Assembly (NCBI GenBank): GCA_003486025.1 | Contig: DNHA01000147.1 | Span: 1 to 8,052, forward strand | DNA length: 8,052 bases | Direction of reading: 5' to 3' | Origin: Micrococcaceae bacterium | GTDB lineage: Bacteria; Actinomycetota; Actinomycetes; Actinomycetales; Micrococcaceae | Shown here: positions 5,650-8,052 of the stretch, piece by piece | Position numbering within the stretch: the first letter of the stretch is position 1 | Layout of the letters: every line of letters starts with the position of its first letter | The notes under the pieces: model-generated | Seen by the model: only the letters and a program-made list of their open reading frames with translations | Databases searched by the model: none | Told to the model about the DNA's origin: nothing | Position numbers and translations under genes: made by a program

Positions 5650-6002
5650 TTGATTCACGATCCTTTTGATCTGGCATAAGAGCCTCGGTCGATAGTCGGC
5701 AGCGGGCAATTAGCCGTGCCGGAGAAGAAGGGGCGAAAGGCGCCGGTCACTTCGCGCCAACTATGGAGTATTCCAAAGAATCACACCGAAGCGTGAATAC
5801 CTTGCGTCTATATTAATTGCCACACTGGTGAACCGAAACCCTTGGACACCGGGAAATCCATCAGAGCCCTGCCCTGGGTGTTCACTGTGGCTGGCGCGCC
5901 AGAACTGCTAATTGCAGATGGGGCGAGGAAATCGTGGAAATCCAATAGCCGGACACAGATCCTGCAAATGTTGAAGCTATGAGTACTGCACGAGCGGCAT
6001 CC
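5650..6002. other. Gene-free stretch upstream of ddh
   Basis: About 350 bp with no open frame that I recognise on either strand. The part next to ddh must carry its promoter, but I find no convincing -35/-10 pair. A short dyad GTATTC (5768-5773) / GAATAC (5795-5800), with a 22-base spacer, and an AT-rich patch near 5810-5818 are the only notable elements. Towards 5820-6002 the sequence is continuous with the decayed ABC ATPase, and short frames there carry no recognisable motif, so it is probably degraded former coding DNA. Confidence 0.5.
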
Positions 6003-6223
6003 ACCGACTGCGACCATCCGACCGTCTTGCGCCGCGCTTATCTCGTCTGCCAGCTCCGCGGCCACTTCCCGGTCATGGGCGATCATGCCGGTGGTGCCTC
6101 CGCAAGCAGTTGCTGGCTGTGAGGATCAAATGCTGAGCTCGGCTCATCCTGGAGAATTATTCTCGTCTTGCCGGGAAGCGCTAGGCCAAGCAACACGCGC
6201 TGGGCCTAATCGCCGGGAGTTCC
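6003..6223 (-). pseudogene. Remnant of an ABC-transporter ATP-binding protein (C-terminal part)
   Basis: Read on the minus strand, 6223-6083 gives GTPGD-stop-AQRVLLGLAL, then ILQDEPSSAFDPHSQQLL. That is a damaged signature region (normally LSGGxxQR), a Walker B strand and the D-loop. The frame then shifts, and 6101-6003 gives GGTTGMIAHDREVAAELADE followed by QDGRMV, which is the H-loop His with the usual post-switch segment. Order and spacing are those of an ABC ATPase, but the copy is broken by an in-frame TAG (at 6206-6208 on the + strand) and a frameshift near 6085-6101. Walker A is absent: the sequence upstream runs directly into the end of the GntR gene at 6253. The likely origin is an importer ATPase; its substrate cannot be told. 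Confidence 0.75.
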
Positions 6224-6252
6224 TGCGCTCGCCGGCCGGCACGGTCCGGTCA

Positions 6253-6918
6253 CTATTTGCCGTTCTGCTGGATCAGGTCTAAATGAGCTTCGAGCTTCTT
6301 GCTTGCGCGTCCGAGATGGTCAGCTAAGGTACTGGCGGCGCCTTGCGCGTCGCGGGAATTGATCTGGTCCAGCAGCCTTTGATGCTCTGCGGCAATGTTT
6401 TCGGTACTGAGCAGGGTGGCATCCTGGACATGCGTCATACATAGGCGGATCTCGTCACTGAGCTGTGCATAGATTGCGCTAGTTCGCGCCGAATCGAGGG
6501 CGTTGACCAGTGCCGCGTGGAACTTCAGGTCCGGCTCGATGATCTGCGCGGGCGAAGCGTCGGCCAGAGCAGTGATCTGCGCGTTGGCTTCATGCGCGGC
6601 CTGCGGGACATGGCCGGTGCTTGCCAGTAGGCGCACGGCCTCGGCTTCGATAATTGCGCGCGTTTGGTAGATATCCTGAGCATCGGCCGAATCGAGGACG
6701 GTGACGCGCGCGCTCTGATGCGCGTTTCGGGTCAGCAGTCCACTGGCTACCAGATTTTCCAATGCTGCCTTCGCCGTGGGACGCGCGACTCCATAGTGTG
6801 CGGCCACGTCTACCTCACCTAGCGGGGTGCCGGGAGGGAGTTCACCGTCGAAAATTCTGCTTCGCAAATCATTGATCATCGCCTGGACTACCGAGACGAC
6901 ACCTAGTCTTGCGGACAT
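6253..6918 (-). CDS. GntR-family transcriptional regulator, FadR/FCD subfamily, divergent from the FAD-linked oxidase
   Basis: A 221-residue regulator. Residues 8-75 form the winged helix (LRSRIFDGELPPGTPLGEVD, then GVARPTAKAALENLVASGLL as helices 2-3). Residues 80-215 are the FCD domain, with the full canonical metal set Asp130, His134, His179 and His201, so it probably binds a divalent metal plus a carboxylate. The start at 6918 is well supported: GAAGGGG lies at 6924-6930, five bases upstream. It is divergent from the FAD-linked 2-hydroxyacid oxidase and shares its promoter region, the arrangement seen for LldR/GlcC-type regulators, so a hydroxyacid such as lactate or glycolate is a reasonable ligand guess. 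A FadR-type operator overlaps its probable -35, which suggests autoregulation. Its 3' end abuts the ABC ATPase remnant. Confidence 0.94.
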   Translation of the reverse strand: MSARLGVVSVVQAMINDLRSRIFDGELPPGTPLGEVDVAAHYGVARPTAKAALENLVASGLLTRNAHQSARVTVLDSADAQDIYQTRAIIEAEAVRLLASTGHVPQAAHEANAQITALADASPAQIIEPDLKFHAALVNALDSARTSAIYAQLSDEIRLCMTHVQDATLLSTENIAAEHQRLLDQINSRDAQGAASTLADHLGRASKKLEAHLDLIQQNGK

Positions 6919-6969
6919 GAATTCCCCTTCAAGATACTTGCTAACCCATTGATTATCCCATAAAGAGCA

Positions 6970-6998
6970 CTAATATAGCATGTGTACTTGTTAGACAA
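6970..6998 (-). promoter_or_regulatory. Probable promoter of the divergent GntR gene
   Basis: On the minus strand TTGTCT (6998-6993) is followed after 17 bases by TATTAG (6975-6970); an alternative -10 is TATATT (6977-6972) with a 15-base spacer. Each hexamer matches the consensus in four or five positions. Transcription would start around 6963, leaving about 45 bases of leader before the ATG at 6918. The -35 lies inside the TTGTTAGACAA operator candidate. Confidence 0.45.
6988..6998. promoter_or_regulatory. Candidate operator for the GntR/FCD regulator (TNGTNNNACNA match)
   Basis: TTGTTAGACAA fits every fixed position of the FadR-subfamily consensus TNGTNNNACNA and is a natural dyad (TTGT/ACAA). 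It lies between the divergent GntR and oxidase genes and overlaps the putative -35 of the regulator, so one bound dimer could control both directions. A related sequence, TACTTGCTAA at 6935-6944, resembles the left half with flank (TACTTGTTAG, 6985-6994) exactly 50 bp away and could be an auxiliary site. Confidence 0.6.
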
Positions 6999-7009
6999 TA
7001 TTGACCTTA

Positions 7010-7026
7010 GGTAGGCTGGGCCTACC
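7010..7026. promoter_or_regulatory. Perfect inverted repeat in the leader/promoter of the FAD-linked oxidase gene
   Basis: GGTAGGC-TGG-GCCTACC is an exact 7-bp inverted repeat with a 3-base centre. It ends eight bases before the AGGAG ribosome site (7034-7038) of the oxidase gene. TAGGCT at 7012-7017 could serve as a -10, 18 bases after TTGTTA (6988-6993), in which case the repeat covers the start of transcription. Position suits a repressor site; an RNA hairpin masking the ribosome site is the alternative. Confidence 0.5.
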
Positions 7027-7044
7027 AACGCACAGGAGCGCATC

Positions 7045-8052
7045 ATGGCATTGAGCACGCCGGCACTCGGAGAAACCAAGGTTTCCCGAAGCATTCTTGA
7101 TCTGGTCGCCGAGCCCGACCGCGTCAAAACCACGTCCATCGACCGGGTGGCCTATGCCTCGGACGCCTCGCATTACCTCTACACCCCAGAAGCCGTGGTG
7201 ATCGCCAAGGATGCGCAGGAAGTCTCGCAGTTGCTGTCAGCCAGCATGCGCGCCGGACAACCGGTTACCTTGCGTTCGGGTGGAACCTCCTTGGCCGGCC
7301 AAGCCAGCGGCGACGGGCTGATGCTCGATGTGCGGAGAAACTTCCGCGGCATTACCGTGCTGGAACAAGGAAAGCGTGTGCGTGTGCAGCCCGGTGCTAC
7401 GGTGCGGCAGGTCAACGCGAGGCTCGCGGTCTACGGTTACAAGCTAGGTCCTGACCCTGCCAGTGAAGCGGCTTGCACCATTGGCGGAGTCATCGCAAAT
7501 AACTCCTCGGGTATGGCATGCGGCACCGAATTCAACACTTACCGCACGCTGGAATCGATGACCTTTGTGCTCCCTAGCGGGACCATGATTGATACCGCGG
7601 CCCCGGATGCAGATGCCAAACTCGCCGCCGCTGAGCCGCAGCTGGTGCAGACACTGATTCGACTGCGTGATCGAGTACGCGGAAATAAGAACTCTGTAGC
7701 TCTTATTGAAAAACATTTCGCGTTGAAGAACACCATGGGATATGGCATTAATTCATTCCTCGATCACGATTCGCCGGCGGAGTTGCTAGCCCATCTGATC
7801 ATTGGTTCCGAGGGCACCTTGGCCTTTGTCGCCGAAGCGATCTTCAGAACAGTTCCCATCCGTAAGCTCGCAATTGCAACCCTGGCGGTATTTGATTCCT
7901 TGGATCAGGCCACCCGGGCATTGCCTGACCTGCTGGACTCCGGTGCGGCAACGCTGGAACTCATGGATTCCACGTCACTTCGCGTAGGCCAAAATCTACC
8001 TGGAGTTCCTGAAGCAATCATGGGGTTCGAAGTCAAAGAACAAGCGGCACTG
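7045..8052 (+). CDS. FAD-linked oxidase, D-lactate dehydrogenase/glycolate oxidase type, N-terminal part (runs off the window)
   Basis: 336 codons are open from the ATG at 7045 to the window edge, preceded by AGGAG at 7034-7038. Residues 35-180 are the FAD-binding domain (PCMH/VAO type): YASDASHYLYTPEAVVIA, then PVTLRSGGTSLAGQASGDGL for the pyrophosphate contact, GPDPASEAACTIGGVIANNS around 135-154, and SSGMACGTEFNTYRTLESM. From about 250, LIIGSEGTLAFVAEA and later TLELMD mark the start of the FAD-oxidase C domain. This beginning resembles the large proteins, about 900-1000 residues, in which the flavin oxidase is fused to a C-terminal Fe-S (CCG-type) part; the missing end would decide. The enzyme probably oxidises D-lactate or a related 2-hydroxyacid to the 2-oxoacid, passing electrons to the respiratory chain. 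Regulation by the divergent GntR protein is likely. Confidence 0.9.
   Translation, partial: MALSTPALGETKVSRSILDLVAEPDRVKTTSIDRVAYASDASHYLYTPEAVVIAKDAQEVSQLLSASMRAGQPVTLRSGGTSLAGQASGDGLMLDVRRNFRGITVLEQGKRVRVQPGATVRQVNARLAVYGYKLGPDPASEAACTIGGVIANNSSGMACGTEFNTYRTLESMTFVLPSGTMIDTAAPDADAKLAAAEPQLVQTLIRLRDRVRGNKNSVALIEKHFALKNTMGYGINSFLDHDSPAELLAHLIIGSEGTLAFVAEAIFRTVPIRKLAIATLAVFDSLDQATRALPDLLDSGAATLELMDSTSLRVGQNLPGVPEAIMGFEVKEQAAL

Noticed and set aside
5650..5709. A 20-residue N-terminal extension of diaminopimelate dehydrogenase
   Set aside because: The family begins only a few residues before the GYGNLG motif, and the extension has no ribosome site ahead of it.
5768..5800. Dyad GTATTC...GAATAC upstream of ddh as an operator
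   Set aside because: Six-base arms separated by 22 bases are expected by chance in an AT-richer stretch, and no promoter elements line up with it.
5808..6086. A 92-residue minus-strand open frame taken as a small intact gene
   Set aside because: Only its first 28 residues make sense, as the H-loop segment of an ABC ATPase; the rest has no coding character, so it is treated as part of the remnant.
7001..7028. TTGACC (7001-7006) with TACCAA (7023-7028) as the oxidase promoter
   Set aside because: The -10 matches poorly, and transcription would start at about 7035, inside the ribosome site.

Overview
The window looks like chromosomal DNA of a high-GC Gram-positive bacterium, most likely an Arthrobacter/Glutamicibacter-type actinobacterium of the Micrococcaceae. 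The signs are GC-rich third codon positions, tight gene spacing, FCD-type GntR regulators, and an aldehyde dehydrogenase / AdhP / DUF779 gene set that is familiar in actinobacteria. The genus is inferred from general resemblance, not from a search.

Layout. (1) 1-838, +: the last 58 codons of a probable RraA/HMG-aldolase-like protein, overlapping by one base a GntR/FCD regulator; this is the tail of an upstream catabolic operon. (2) 903-4645, +: NAD(P)-dependent aldehyde dehydrogenase, zinc alcohol dehydrogenase (AdhP type), a DUF779 protein with a Cys-Cys...Cys motif, and a pyrimidine-dimer DNA glycosylase of the T4 endonuclease V family. The first three form an alcohol -> aldehyde -> acid oxidation module. 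Its genes are separated by two non-coding gaps (149 and 168 bp) that both hold strong inverted repeats. (3) 4666-5649, -: meso-diaminopimelate dehydrogenase, convergent with the glycosylase across a 20-bp gap and a shared hairpin. (4) 5650-6252: about 600 bp without an intact gene; its 6003-6223 part is the decayed C-terminal end of an ABC-transporter ATPase (minus strand). (5) 6253-6918, -, and 7045-8052, +: a second GntR/FCD regulator divergent from the start of a large FAD-linked oxidase (D-lactate dehydrogenase/glycolate oxidase type, cut by the window edge). The shared 126-bp promoter region holds a site matching the FadR-subfamily consensus and a second perfect inverted repeat.

How the genes work together. 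The aldehyde dehydrogenase, AdhP and DUF779 genes probably oxidise ethanol or other short alcohols to acids. The divergent GntR/oxidase pair looks like a self-contained 2-hydroxyacid (D-lactate-like) utilisation switch. Diaminopimelate dehydrogenase is an isolated lysine/DAP-pathway gene, and the glycosylase is a UV-repair gene that appears to ride on the DUF779 transcript.

I see no phage, CRISPR, insertion sequence, RNA gene or clearly new multi-gene system. The most distinctive points are an aldehyde dehydrogenase that reads as a mosaic of two subfamilies, a glycosylase whose catalytic N-terminal amine would have to come from Met1, the structured intergenic regions, the ABC ATPase remnant and the double-operator divergent promoter.
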